A stretch of 64,000 nt of DNA. It comes from Dysidea avara (Eukaryota; Porifera; Demospongiae; Dictyoceratida; Dysideidae). How positions within the stretch are numbered: position 1 is the stretch's first letter; every line of letters starts with the position of its first letter. Under the pieces are notes generated by a model. That model was not told where the DNA came from. It saw only the letters and a list, made by a program, of their open reading frames with translations, and made no database searches. The stretch lies in NCBI RefSeq assembly GCF_963678975.1, contig NC_089285.1:3694531-3758530 (forward strand), read 5' to 3'. Positions 27,505-38,394 of the stretch are shown one piece after another. The position numbers were made by a program, and so were the translations under genes.

Positions 27505-27815
27505 CTACCTCCGATAGCTACAGAAACGATTCTGTATTATTTATATGTCTAACAATTAATGAATACTTGCTCCATTGATTATTGGGGATAATTGCACTCA
27601 TTGCTAAAGAGAAATGAACTAAATGTTGTCAATGTTAATGTGATAAGGAGATATCTTGTTCTCTATATCTTCAAATGCAAACCTTTGTGTATACATATGC
27701 ATGCTCTATAGTTCCACATCTGTCTGGAAGTGTAGTGAATTTTGCCAGTAATTCCTTGTTCAATGATGAAAAAAGTACACCTTGGAGATTAACTTTCGGT
27801 ACACTTTAATTGTTT

Positions 27816-28134
27816 CTCAAAAATGCATTAATTTCCTTTACATCACTTGGATCATCCACTACAAGTCCAAGTGTAGTTGACGTGAACTGTACTGTTTTTG
27901 TGTCACTTATTCCAGTCAAGAAATGGTTGTCTTATATCCCAAGCATTGGGAGAGCTGCCTTCGTTGCAAGGGATTTGCTGTGCAAAACGTTATCATTGCA
28001 ACAACATATATAGCTGGAACATTGTATTCTCCATCATTGAACAAGCTTTTGTAGTTAACTAACATGACTAGTGCTCCCAATGATAGGACTGCAGCTGGAT
28101 AATTGTCTTCGTACATGTCTTGTAATTGTGCCAT
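27816..28134 (-). pseudogene. Unrecognised exon-like fragment
   Basis: The frame reads AQLQDMYEDNYPAAVLSLGA, then LVMLVNYKSLFNDGEYNVPA. A frame change near 27960 is needed to reach SDTKTVQFTSTTLGLVVDDP and SDVKEINAFLRNN before a stop near 27816. It looks like old coding sequence by composition; family unknown. Confidence 0.25.
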
Positions 28135-29319
28135 TAACTAAAGGCTCTTTCTCTCACACAAGGAGTCTTATTTGTTTGCAATGTTTGCTATAAAACTATT
28201 ATATTAAGTGTGTTGAGTTTCCAGGCAAACTTACATCCTGGGGAAGTGAGGTATGCATGGTATACAGGCCATAATGGCATTTGCAGAATGGCTCTGTCAT
28301 TACTTTGAGTCCCTGGGCATTATATCAATTGAAACTTTCTTTGCTCCACCAATAGCAATACCTTATTTAGGCTATAGAGTTGCTTGTAAACAAAAAAAAA
28401 ACATTGAGACTAGGACTTTTGCAAACTACTAGAGACTGTTACAATGAAAAGTACTTGCCTGTAAGCATGCAAGTAAAACATTTCATCTGTTATATTTAGC
28501 CAACTGATAAACTTTTTTAGCCAGAGCAACATGCACATTGCAAGTGAGATACTACTTGAAGTCTGCTATACGAATACAGAGTTAGGGTTGTTAATCATGT
28601 TTCCCAATTTTAACAGTGTCTAGTTATGGTTAGGTCCAAACCAAAGTGTTTCCTGTAATTTCCTGTGATTATTATATACTGTAATACACAAATTATTACC
28701 ATGAATTAGATATTTATAAGTTGCCACTGTTGAATATAAAATATTCAATATATAGTTGATCAAAACATTGATTAGAATAAAAACTCTGAAACAGTAATTG
28801 TAACTTTGTTGTGGTGACTGAGCAATGGACTATCAATTATGATAAACTGGATGACTAGGAGGCTATCAGCTAGTACCGTAGACGTATTCTCAGTATCAAA
28901 ATAATAGTTCTAAATATTAGGGCATGTAGCGTCTACTGTCATTATCAAATCATCCCCACAATTAGGAGTGGACACAGTGTGTGATAACCAAGATGTGACT
29001 CTGATGTGTCATACTCACCTTTAAAGCACTTAATTTTTAATTTCCAACATGTTGGAAATGTTCCTTTACATCTAGGTTTAGTTTTGATACATTTCATTGT
29101 CATTGAAATGTTTCTAACGGAAGGATGCCACAAAGGCCAATGCCATGTTTCTTGTAATGATTACAGTTAGGCCACGTAAAAAGTAATGTTAAATAGTTTA
29201 CATGACAATGACCCTACTTACAAAACCGTGACAATGTCTTCTATGTCATCCAGAAAGTATTTGACATTTTATGAATTTTGGAATAGCAAAAATACAATGT
29301 ATTCAATGCAGAAGTTTGT
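28135..29319. other. Interval without a recognised gene
   Basis: Nothing supported. CCAACATGTTGGAA palindromes near 22990 and 29045 are shared between two otherwise different segments. Confidence 0.35.
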
Positions 29320-29470
29320 AAATGAGGATGGCCACCCAGCCATTACGCTCAGTTGGGTAGTGATACATCAGGTGTTGAATGTGTTCTTCCCCATCATTAA
29401 GTGCATGTCCATGACATTTTTGTGCATGATCAACAACACCACTGCCACTTAATCCATCCCACACAAACCA
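29320..29470 (-). pseudogene. Exon-like fragment paralogous to 13896-14310
   Basis: The frame reads WFVWDGLSGSGVVDHAQKC, then HGHALNDGEEHIQHLMYHY. It aligns with the GNGIVDHGDGKCHG...EGEIHI stretch near 14.0 kb. Only this piece is retained. Confidence 0.35.
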
Positions 29471-29639
29471 CACTATAAGGAGAAATACATTAGTTAATGG
29501 CAAATAACATTACCTTTGTCCCCATTATTCAGAGTAAACTCTACAGAGTCGAGTTATTTATATTGACTGAAATGCCACTAAATTCAATCCTTTTCAAAGA
29601 ATTTCCTTGGGGGGGAGAGGGCATGCTCCAGACCCCCCT

Positions 29640-29735
29640 AGTTTTAGCAATCTCTGCATGCTGGGTGATGACAGAGGTGAGACTAATGGGTCGATAGTTT
29701 TCAGGAGAATGGCGATCATCTTTCTTAAATATAGG
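29640..29735 (-). pseudogene. LINE reverse-transcriptase relic
   Basis: Minus-strand frame: PIFKKDDRHSPENYRPISLT, then SVITQHAEIAKT. PIFKKxDR...NYRPISLTS is the conserved RT motif of non-LTR elements, as also in the larger relic at 50.9 kb. Only about 32 codons remain. Confidence 0.65.
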
Positions 29736-29739
29736 TTAT

Positions 29740-31130
29740 AAGCTGTGTCTTCACCCTCTGCAGCCAATGAGTCACCGGTTAGTGCTCTATATATGAAGTA
29801 TACTTTTAGGAATTGTTACAAACAACTTGTAACAATCAAGAAATTCTCTTCTCATTGTCTAGTTGAGTATATATCCTGTGTATTTAGTTATTAAACAAGC
29901 CAATCTTGTTTGATCACAACATTGAGGTGAAACTTTCTAGACAAAAGACACCACTCCTAGATAGTTGCCGTTAGGAAAACAATGCATCAACCAAGAATGG
30001 CAATGAAATCCCATCTCTCCAATGCACCTTGATTTTTTACTAGGCAGCCAGCTCAGCTGATTTGCCTAGGATGTAGCACAATTTAATTTATTTAATCAAT
30101 CTAGTGTGGTGTGGTGATGGGTAATAAGATGCAGTCTCAAGCAATTTTTTTTTTGGGTGATAGCTGTAGTTAGTACGTGATCAGGTGTCTTCAAAATATT
30201 TCATTGAGAGTTATATAACTTATTCAATTGCACAAAGTTACCATGCAACTTTTCCTCTGTTAATGTATTTCGATAAAGTGAATTACTGACTGTATAGTTC
30301 AGAAGAATACATTTGCATTTTCTGAGTATAATAATTTAGGTCACCTTTTGATGAAGCAATGAACAAGTATTCTGTCATGTTGTAGTACATCATCTCTCAT
30401 TTAGTTCAGTAAATCTTAAATTCATCCTCCACCTGGTATCAGTTACTGGTCCTAATGATCCTCATCTTGTTTTTTCTCTGTGACTCCTTGGTCAATTGTA
30501 ATAAAGGTCACTTCAAAATTGTGCAAAATTCCTCATTGCAGCATCAGTAACATAAGGAACATAAGTTAAGTGTCGCAAATAGTCGCAATAACACCCCAAG
30601 ACTTCTTGTCATCATCAATGCCATACTAGATGTAATGGTTAATTGGAATGTGTAATGAAGGTATAATATAAGAATTTGAAATGCAACTAAGAGGCAAAGA
30701 AACACTAGTAATCAAGTATCTACCAGATCTGCTAGACTGTGATCTGTTGGATTGTGATGCATGTCTCGTGGTCTTTAGTCTCTTTAACGTCCACCTCCCT
30801 CCCTCCTGCCTCATCTTTTTTGTCATCATCATCATCTGACCGTAGCATATGAGGTGGAATTTCTGGTGCTGCATTTCTTGGCCTGTTTCTTGTAGGCTAA
30901 GGTTGTACAGGATGTTTGTTTACATGAAAGTGTCGTTTTGTGTATCAAGTTATAATCAGCATGCACTCAAGAATCATACCAACAGGATGTTAAGATGCTT
31001 AGGCATTTCTGGATTTGCTGCTATAGAATTACACATAGCAAGTGAAATGTTAATGGCAAGATTTTGAATCACAGTACTGGTTAGTGTGGTGTATACTGAT
31101 GTGTTCTGATGTTGGGGCTAATGTGTCTGA
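29740..31130. other. Interval without a recognised gene
   Basis: No convincing gene. A charged minus-strand stretch near 30730-30900 (MLRSDDDDDKKDEAGG in one frame) could be an exon piece; not called. Confidence 0.35.
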
Positions 31131-31136
31131 CGTTTG

Positions 31137-31420
31137 TCAGCAATTCTGTGTACAAGTATCACCAACAACAAGCAGTTTGACTGCTTCTGCTGGGATGCTA
31201 GGCATTGGCCATGCCAGTTTCTCACATACATTGGTATGTACAATGCATGCATCATGGACTTGCCATTGTCCTCCTTTGTGTCCAATTTCTTTAGCTGACG
31301 GCTTGAGGTGTTGATTTGCAGCAGCAAGTGATGGCTTCCGTACGTTTGTAATGGATCTTTCTCTTTTTGCAGTACCTGGATTGATTGCAGAGACACTTAG
31401 TGGCAGATCTAGGGGGGCAT
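31137..31420 (-). pseudogene. Unrecognised exon-like open frame
   Basis: About 90 open codons: INPGTAKRERSITNVRKPSL, AKEIGHKGGQWQVHDACIVH and PMPSIPAEAVKLLVVGDTC. Composition is protein-like and the end coincides with a frame stop; no domain recognised and no partner exon placed. Confidence 0.3.
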
Positions 31421-31469
31421 AGGGGCACATGCTCCCCGCTAAGAATATTTTGTAAATGAAGTGCACGTG

Positions 31470-33616
31470 ATCTTACGCAGTTTTGACACTACTACAAGTA
31501 ATAATTCTTGGTATCTTATTCTTGGTATCTTTTCTTTCATCGTACCAATGCACTTGAATATTACACAATGGGTAGTCACTACATTATCTGTTTGATCATT
31601 GCATACAGTTTGCCTTAATTCATCACAGGTAAATGTACTTTTCTTCATGTCGAACGTATCATCAAGTGGTACTTCTTTTGTTAATCTTTGAAGCAATAAT
31701 AAAATTTGAATTTGCACTCATCATGTAAAAAGTATACCAATGTCAGTTCAGCTATTTATATGTACAGTGTTAGCAGTGAAATTTCATATTTACTTGGTAG
31801 TGGGCATGATCATCACCAATGCTATTATCGCTATCGACATCAGACTCAGTACCATATAATTCAGCGTCAAGCTCAGTGTCATTTGGCTCATCCCATGCAG
31901 TTCCACATTACAAATACTTGTTGCACATCACTGATAAGTGATAGTTATGCAAGTAACACAACACTATATGTGGCCAATTGCAACATGCCTCGCTTTCTTT
32001 AGTACTCCAAACCCTCCATTTTCTGCATAAAATTATTTTATTGTAGACAGTACATGTGAATACCTACGCCATGTAACTTTGAATCCAATTTTTCTTTTCA
32101 CGGCATTTCTTTATTGGTTTTCCACGCTCAACATCTTTCACTTCAATAGTGATTTTGAAATTGTAAAATCCCAGTTATTAATTTACACTTTATCAATAGT
32201 GCTGGAATACTTGTGGTAGTGTCAGCCACAGTAGACTTCTCCATTATAAAATGTTAATGTTTCTATCCATGCATTTCCCCACTGATGAAGTGGAACCGTC
32301 TGCCATTATTACAATTGGATATATAGTTCATATCAGTACACACTTCACAAAACCCGAGTCAAAATCTCTTGAAACTATGGTTATTTACTGATTTCTTCAT
32401 TCTCAGTGCTACTAGTCACGAAATCTCCTCATTCAAACTGTTGCTGTCACTACTACTGCTAACTTTGCTGGAACTGCTAATCTCATCATTATAAATCATT
32501 ACATCATTGCTGCTGGTTACTGTAGCTGCTGTAGTGCCATCTTCTAATCATTCACCAAAAATTTCACCTGAACTAGAGCATGAGTTTTGCTCTGCTTTAT
32601 TTATAGGCTAAAAATTCATCAAGAAAATCTCTCAGTCTCTCATGTTAAAAATCTCTCAGGCTTTAATATTAAAATCTCTCAGCATGAAAGTTCTCGTCGT
32701 CAGGAATTGTAAAATAAAATTTAATGGTGCTAAGGAAATTACAATTAAGCTTGCGTAATTTCTGCCATTAATTTAAACACTTGATGTCTTATGCAGTGCT
32801 ACCACACTGATTTTATCCCTCGATACAAATATTGCCTGCCCAGTAATAATAAACAAATAAATGTAGGCAGTGTATCATTACTGACTACACCCAAACCTAG
32901 TCACATGAGCCTGATTGAATAGGCTGTGTGCATTTGTAGCTGAATTGCAGCGATGACAACTTTGCTATTAGTTATACTTTATGGGTCATACAGTTGTTTT
33001 ACACTGGGATATCTATTTTCAAACAGTTGAGTGGACAAGTATGTATTGAAGGTTTGATTACCGGAAAATTTTACCCTATATCATGCTCACCTAGATGGTT
33101 AGAGATGTCACAACTAAACCAAACTTTGTATGTGACTTCTTTGTTGATGGATGATTACTACTGTGGTGTGAGGAAGTTTGGGCTATCAATCATTTGGTGT
33201 CCGGTGATGAAAACCCATTTTTGGAGCCTAAAATCGTGCTCAAATGATGCAACAACAAGAAATCTACCTCACCAATCAAACTACCAATGCTTTTAGGTGA
33301 AGGTTTACTCACAGTGGAAGGTTGAACTCCAGTATTGCGATAAAGGATCAAGGCCTCTGAGAGTTACAGCTCGTAATGTCAGATTTTGTAGATATGATTT
33401 TTACCCCAACATGTAACAGCAAATTATTTTGAAGAAGTTGAATTTTTACATTGGAAACCCTAACTACCAGCGGCCCAATGGGAAAGAAAAACTGGTTTTT
33501 CCCACTCTTGGGTATATCATATGCCCTTGCTCGCTTAGCCAATGGGTCGGGAAAAGAGAATGAACCATGGATGAAAAATCATGCGGCTAGCTACACTCAG
33601 AAAGAAAAGAAAATCT
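31470..33616. other. Interval without a recognised gene
   Basis: No supported gene or repeat seen. Confidence 0.35.
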
Positions 33617-33620
33617 TTAA

Positions 33621-34351
33621 GGTTACGGGATACTGAGCAACTGTCAAACAAAAATTTTATTACGTAATTAAGGCGGGCTTGGTGTTGTTGTGTTGCGTAT
33701 CAGCTGGTAACAGGCTTAAATTGTTGGGAGAATCATAGCGTGCTGACTGGACAGGTACAAGGGACAGGTACAAGGTACAAGAAAACACACGTAACAGTAC
33801 AAGATAACATAGAAACAACACACTGAGCAACTGTAAGCGCATGCGTAGTTTTGCTGACTAATGGCGATATTTTCCTGAACCAAAAATCAAAACTAGTTGT
33901 AACATTTTGTATAAACAGACTACTAGTTTGGCTTCTTGTCTAGGTCCTGATGGAGCCATTTGTTAGAAATAATGTTAGTGCTTGTGATATCAATTAAAAA
34001 TTATTTTGTGACCACAGTGTCTTGCTTTAGGCCATATTGTAGTCATATTTCAGTAACTATACACATTATTCACAAATCCTCTTGTCAGTCCCTCACAAGT
34101 GATGTTCTTCAAATCTTAATTGTTAGTAAGTTCTCATGTTTCTTCATTGGTCTGATTTTTGGTTCATAGTTTTCACTGATTGGCATGGGGACAACTCATG
34201 TTTCCATAACAACATTTGAATTCCATGTCAATTAATGAGAAGTCAAGAATATTCTTGACAAATATTTGATAACAATGCATAAGAAAAATCAACCCCTAAT
34301 CATGAAAAATGATTGATAGTGTACATGTGGGGTTTACAGTATCCCGTAACC
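33621..34351. mobile_element. 731-bp MITE flanked by TTAA
   Basis: Perfect terminal inverted repeats GGTTACGGGATACTG / CAGTATCCCGTAACC, flanked by TTAA at 33617-33620 and 34352-34355. TTAA duplications are made by piggyBac and Kolobok elements; a TA-duplicating mariner with longer ends is an alternative reading. No transposase inside. The large tandem duplication begins inside this element at 34248. Confidence 0.75.
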
Positions 34352-34359
34352 TTAAGTAA

Positions 34360-36930
34360 CATGCTGCCACAAACAGTGTCATGTTATCATGTTACAGTCT
34401 CAGTGGACATGGCAGACTTAAATGCTACAGATCGTATATTAGTTATAATTATTTTCAGTTTGTATGAATTTGGTTAGACAACATGAATTCCTAGTCTAAT
34501 TTGTGGGCCACTCTTTACAAACTTTAGCCAGAGAGATTCTTTGTGATGTACAAAATATCAGTAAATTTGATTCAAGGTGCAAACGTTAGCAGATTCTTGA
34601 TGGTAGATATTCAGTAGTGGCCCAACACTGCTATCACATAGTAAAACATCTGTTTTCTTGCTGACCCAATGACAAAACAGTGCTCTGGCTGTAGACTAGT
34701 TGCTCACCGCTAATCTGTATATGGCAGCATACTTTTTCTGTTGTCTAAAGTGGCATGGCCACAGCATAGAATCTGGGCTGGCCTGATTTCTGTGGTGTAA
34801 GTCAGTCTGGTAGTGCTCACCCCTTCAAAAAGAACAACAGAAGCTTGCACACACGTAGTAGTAAGCGTGGGATTGCTTGAGTGTGGGATTGTAAGGGGTC
34901 ATTCTTTACATGTACTCATAAAACTGTTGACACGCTTTACTTACCAGTTCTACTCGTCTGGTCTCTTGCGTGGGCAGTCTGTGGGAGCTGGTGCAATGTA
35001 TTGAGACCCATCTGTGTCAGACAAGTCCCATACAAATTATTGTGATATTCCTGTAGTGTGCTTTAAATCTCTGTACCATGTTATTATAAAGTGCTCAGCT
35101 AGTTATTAATATAATACCTATGGTTACAGACAAAAGTGTAACTGTTGCATCTTTGTCTCATCTCTCTTGGGTGTGGTGCATGTGATTGGCCATCCCAAGA
35201 CAACATGTGGCCATGTATACCCCTTAGCTTTGTGTGCTAATAGTATTGGCAAGAATAAATAATAATTTACTGTAGGTATTGGTATGAATTTTACTTGTGT
35301 ATACCATGTCTTGTGTACAATATCCTCTACTTATATAGCTGCATGTGGGTATCAAGAATGCCAAACGATGACACAGGCAATTTTAACTCTTAGGAAGGAC
35401 GTTGGCGAGCTGTGAAGTCAGATGACCAACACTAAATTGCAGTAAGGGAAAGTCTATGCAGTGAGCCATTACCAATCAGTGCTATTATCACAATTTTTTT
35501 ATTTACAACAACTTCATAGGTTTTTTGACTGTTATATTCAACTGCTTGCTAACGAATTTACTCAAGATGAGAAGGAAAGCTGATGACTATTTTCTTAAGT
35601 TGTAATTTTGTCTTTTATTCATATATCTCTAATTCTGTTCACAGAGCAGTACATTGACACTATGACACGAGCGTTTGCAGCGTCCACCGTGAAGGAGTGA
35701 GTGAATCGCACAAACAGTTAAAAAAGAGGTGCACATAAACTCCAGATAGTCAGATACTGTAATATACAAGCTGAAATACATGCAGGACATCGACCCAAGA
35801 GAAGAGGGACGATGAAAGTGATCAGGTGTTACATGTCCTACTAACCACTGTGGAGATCTGACAGTATGTGTATATGTGTACCCTATAATAATTGGTGACT
35901 GTGCACTTATGCAATATAGACTTTGGACTGCCTACATTTTTGAAATGCTGGAACTTTGAATAAAGCATTGAAGGAAAGTGGATATTGTCTACTCCTTTGT
36001 AAACTCTGTATGACGTACCTACTTGGGTGATTCAGTAAGTTATTTATGCTGCATTGACCCTATGATTCTAGCAATCTTGAATCTTCAAGGTGCACAAGGG
36101 CTGAATATAACAGCGCGTGGTACGTGGCATGCAAGATGTGGGTCACATGTATGTTTTTATATAGAGCACTCCAGGAGCAGTTAGTTTGAGAGATACAGAT
36201 GTGAGTAGGGTTATACTGTATGGTTTTGCTAGTTTTTATCTCATGCAGTCCCATCATCAATGACTCCACAAGTTCAATGCACCTACTCACCTTGAAACTG
36301 GCATTGGTAAGTATATTTACAACATGCGAAATATGAACATTAATGTTAACTATTACAGATGAAGAAATGATGTGATTGTTCTCAGTATGAAGAAAGCAAG
36401 GATTGGCTAGTGTTGTGGGTTCTTTCTACACAGCTCAGTGATGATCAGGCAGAACTGTTATAACTGAAAACTCATTGACTATGAGGTTGTTTTACCATTT
36501 TTTTCAGTTCATTATTGTACAACAGTACTTTGTTTTGCTCATGTGAAATAGCAACAATAGATCGAAAGCGACGTCATTAATTAAAAGGGTATTTCGGAAG
36601 GGATATGGGCCGTCTTGAGGGCAAGGCGTGGGTCTAGCAGAATCGTATACAGCTGTATAGAGGATAGTATGCAGTCGTATTGAGGTATATGTGTGTGACT
36701 AGGTCTATAATACGATTATACTCGTGACATATACAGAGGTGCCATCAAAGTTAAGAGTCCAGGTTAGGGATAGACTGACCACATACGTTTGGATTGACGC
36801 TACACGTATATAATCAGGCTTCGTTTATATACGTGTTGTAGACTCTGCTATACTGATTAGTCTGTGCATCTTGTTGCACTGTGTAAGACAGCACATTAAA
36901 GGTGATCTGCACTATCAGCCCCACCCACTC
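34360..36930. other. Unassigned part of duplication copy 1
   Basis: Mostly unrecognised. Short exon-like pieces with AG/GT borders occur (for example 35643-35698, EQYIDTMTRAFAASTVKE), but no family or phase-consistent gene could be built. The equivalent region of copy 2 is 41775-44345. Confidence 0.35.
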
Positions 36931-36938
36931 ATTCCCAG

Positions 36939-37132
36939 GTGTGGGATATTAAGAACAGGAAGTTACTGATGGATCTACCAGGTCATGTTGATGAAGTGTT
37001 TAGTGTTGACTGGAGTACTAATGGGGAATAAGTGGCTAGTGGTGGACGAGATAGACATATTGAAATGTGAGCAATTATCATGTGTGGATATTGTGTGACC
37101 ATGTTGTCTTCTTGTGTAGATGGAGAAGATGA
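36939..37132 (+). pseudogene. NLE1: Last two exons of a Notchless-like WD40 gene (copy 1)
   Basis: Exon 36939-37066 reads VWDIKNRKLLMDLPGHVDEV, then FSVDWSTNGE, stop, VASGGRDRHIE. After a 53-bp intron (GTGAGC...GTGTAG), exon 37120-37132 completes IWRR and a stop. This is the C-terminal WD40 blade and terminus of Notchless (NLE1), whose usual ending is ...SGGKDKxLxIWRR. Splice sites and phase are preserved, but codon 37029-37031 is TAA where the family has a residue such as Gln (CAA to TAA). Upstream WD40 exons are absent in this window. It is a 3'-truncated duplicate. Confidence 0.75.
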
Positions 37133-37168
37133 TAATGAATATTTTAACTATTTATTGAGTGTGAAGTA

Positions 37169-37317
37169 CAGTAGGACCTCAATTATCCGAACAGTATAAG
37201 TGACTGCCCTATTCCATTAGGTGAATGTTCTATTAGAGTAGTTGAACACAAATCTGAATGGGAACACTTATGATTGAACTGGCACACAGGTGTGTTCGGA
37301 TAATGGAGGTCCTACTG
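37169..37317. mobile_element. pogo/Tigger-like MITE, 149 bp (copy 1)
   Basis: Ends CAGTAGGACCTCAATTATCC and its inverse (GGATAATGGAGGTCCTACTG), flanked by TA on both sides (37167-37168, 37318-37319). CAGT...CCTC-ATTATCCGAAC is the typical pogo/Tigger terminus. Confidence 0.8.
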
Positions 37318-37319
37318 TA

Positions 37320-37415
37320 CAGTAAAACTTCATTAACAGAGACCATCTTAAATATAATCATCGACATTGAAGAATGGTCTTATTTGAGAGGTCACTGCTA
37401 AGTGAGGTTTTGCTG
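37320..37415. mobile_element. Second pogo-like MITE, 96 bp, sharing a TA (copy 1)
   Basis: Ends CAGTAAAACTTCATTAACAG and (inverted right end) CAGCAAAACCTCACTTAGCA. It shares the TA at 37318-37319 with the preceding MITE and ends at TA 37416-37417. Tc1/mariner-pogo type by TA target and CAGT termini. Confidence 0.7.
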
Positions 37416-37630
37416 TACTAGTAAATAAAGTGTTTGCGGCCCTCAGAAAGGCTATGGTGAAAAAAGATGTGAAATCCAAGGTGGCGGCCAAGAAATGGCT
37501 GTGATGGTAGGTTAATGGTAAAGCACAAAATTTACCTAAATTGTCATTATTAAAATTTTTACCATTAACCTACCATCACAGCCTTTTCTTGGCCGCCACC
37601 TTGGATTTCACATCTTTTTTCACCATAGCC

Positions 37631-38067
37631 AAAAAAACATCGGTTAAAAAAGTCCCAAAGCTGGCCATAGGCCGGCTTTGGGGTATACAAATACAAAAAG
37701 AAATGAAATCTAATCCAAAACAGCCAAGCTGTAAAAAAAGTGTGCGGCCCTCAGAAAGGCTATGGTGAAAAAAGATGTGAAATCCAAGGTGGCGGCCAAG
37801 AAATGGCTGTGATGGTAGGTTAATGGTAAAGCACAAAATTTACCTAAATTGTCATTATTAAAATTTTTACCATTAACCTACCATCACAGCCTTTTCTTGG
37901 CCGCCACCTTGGATTTCACATCTTTTTTCACCATAGCCTTTCTGAGGGCCGCACACTTTTTTTACAGCTTGGCTGTTTTGGATTAGATTTCATTTCTTTT
38001 TGTATTTGTATACCCCAAAGCCGGCCTATGGCCAGCTTTGGGACTTTTTTAACCTATGTTTTTTTTC
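37631..38067. repeat. 437-bp foldback hairpin (copy 1)
   Basis: Two near-perfect inverted arms, outer motif GGTTAAAAAAGTCCCAAAG, then GGCCGGCTTTGGGG, CCAAAACAGCCAAGCTGT, GTGCGGCCCTCAGAAAGG and CCAAGGTGGCGGCCAAGAAA, centred near 37850. A second partial copy of the inner arm precedes it (37437-37630). Open frames on both strands are by-products. Confidence 0.9.
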
Positions 38068-38154
38068 TTTACTACAGGAAGAAGAAAAGATGAAGTAGAT
38101 GTACTTTAAATATTTTATCAGTAAATGTACAAATTATATATATATAATACATAT

Positions 38155-38391
38155 GTGACCGGATTTGTGAAAAGGGGTCTTCCACACACATCCAATTTGC
38201 CAACTTTGACAATTGATAACTTCAGATTGAAAAGAGCTATTGCCTTGAAATGTGGGCAGTGGTGAGCACCACTATAGCTGAATACATGGTGAAATTTTCA
38301 GGTTAATATGTTACTTGAACACTGAGTTATGGTCTCCAACGTTTACGGAATTGGATGTGTGTATAAGACCCCTTTTCGCAAATCCGGTGAC
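38155..38391. mobile_element. ISL2EU-like MITE, 237 bp (copy 1)
   Basis: Inverted ends: GTGACCGGATTTGTGAAAAG and the inverse of CTTTTCGCAAATCCGGTGAC, followed by ACACACATCCAATT / AATTGGATGTGTGT. It interrupts the composite element: its flanks ATAT|...|ATAT are a single uninterrupted ATAT in the third composite copy near 57881, which is the empty site. The same start, GTGACCGGATCTACGAAAA, opens the element with DDE transposase and YqaJ relics at 52614. Confidence 0.8.
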
Positions 38392-38394
38392 ATA

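Noticed and set aside
30626-30874. Basic minus-strand protein with Ser/Arg stretch
   Set aside because: Competing frames are equally open; no splice-consistent model or domain.
37541-37836. Small genes on both strands in the hairpin region
   Set aside because: Opposite-strand frames produced by the perfect inverted repeat; no independent evidence of coding.
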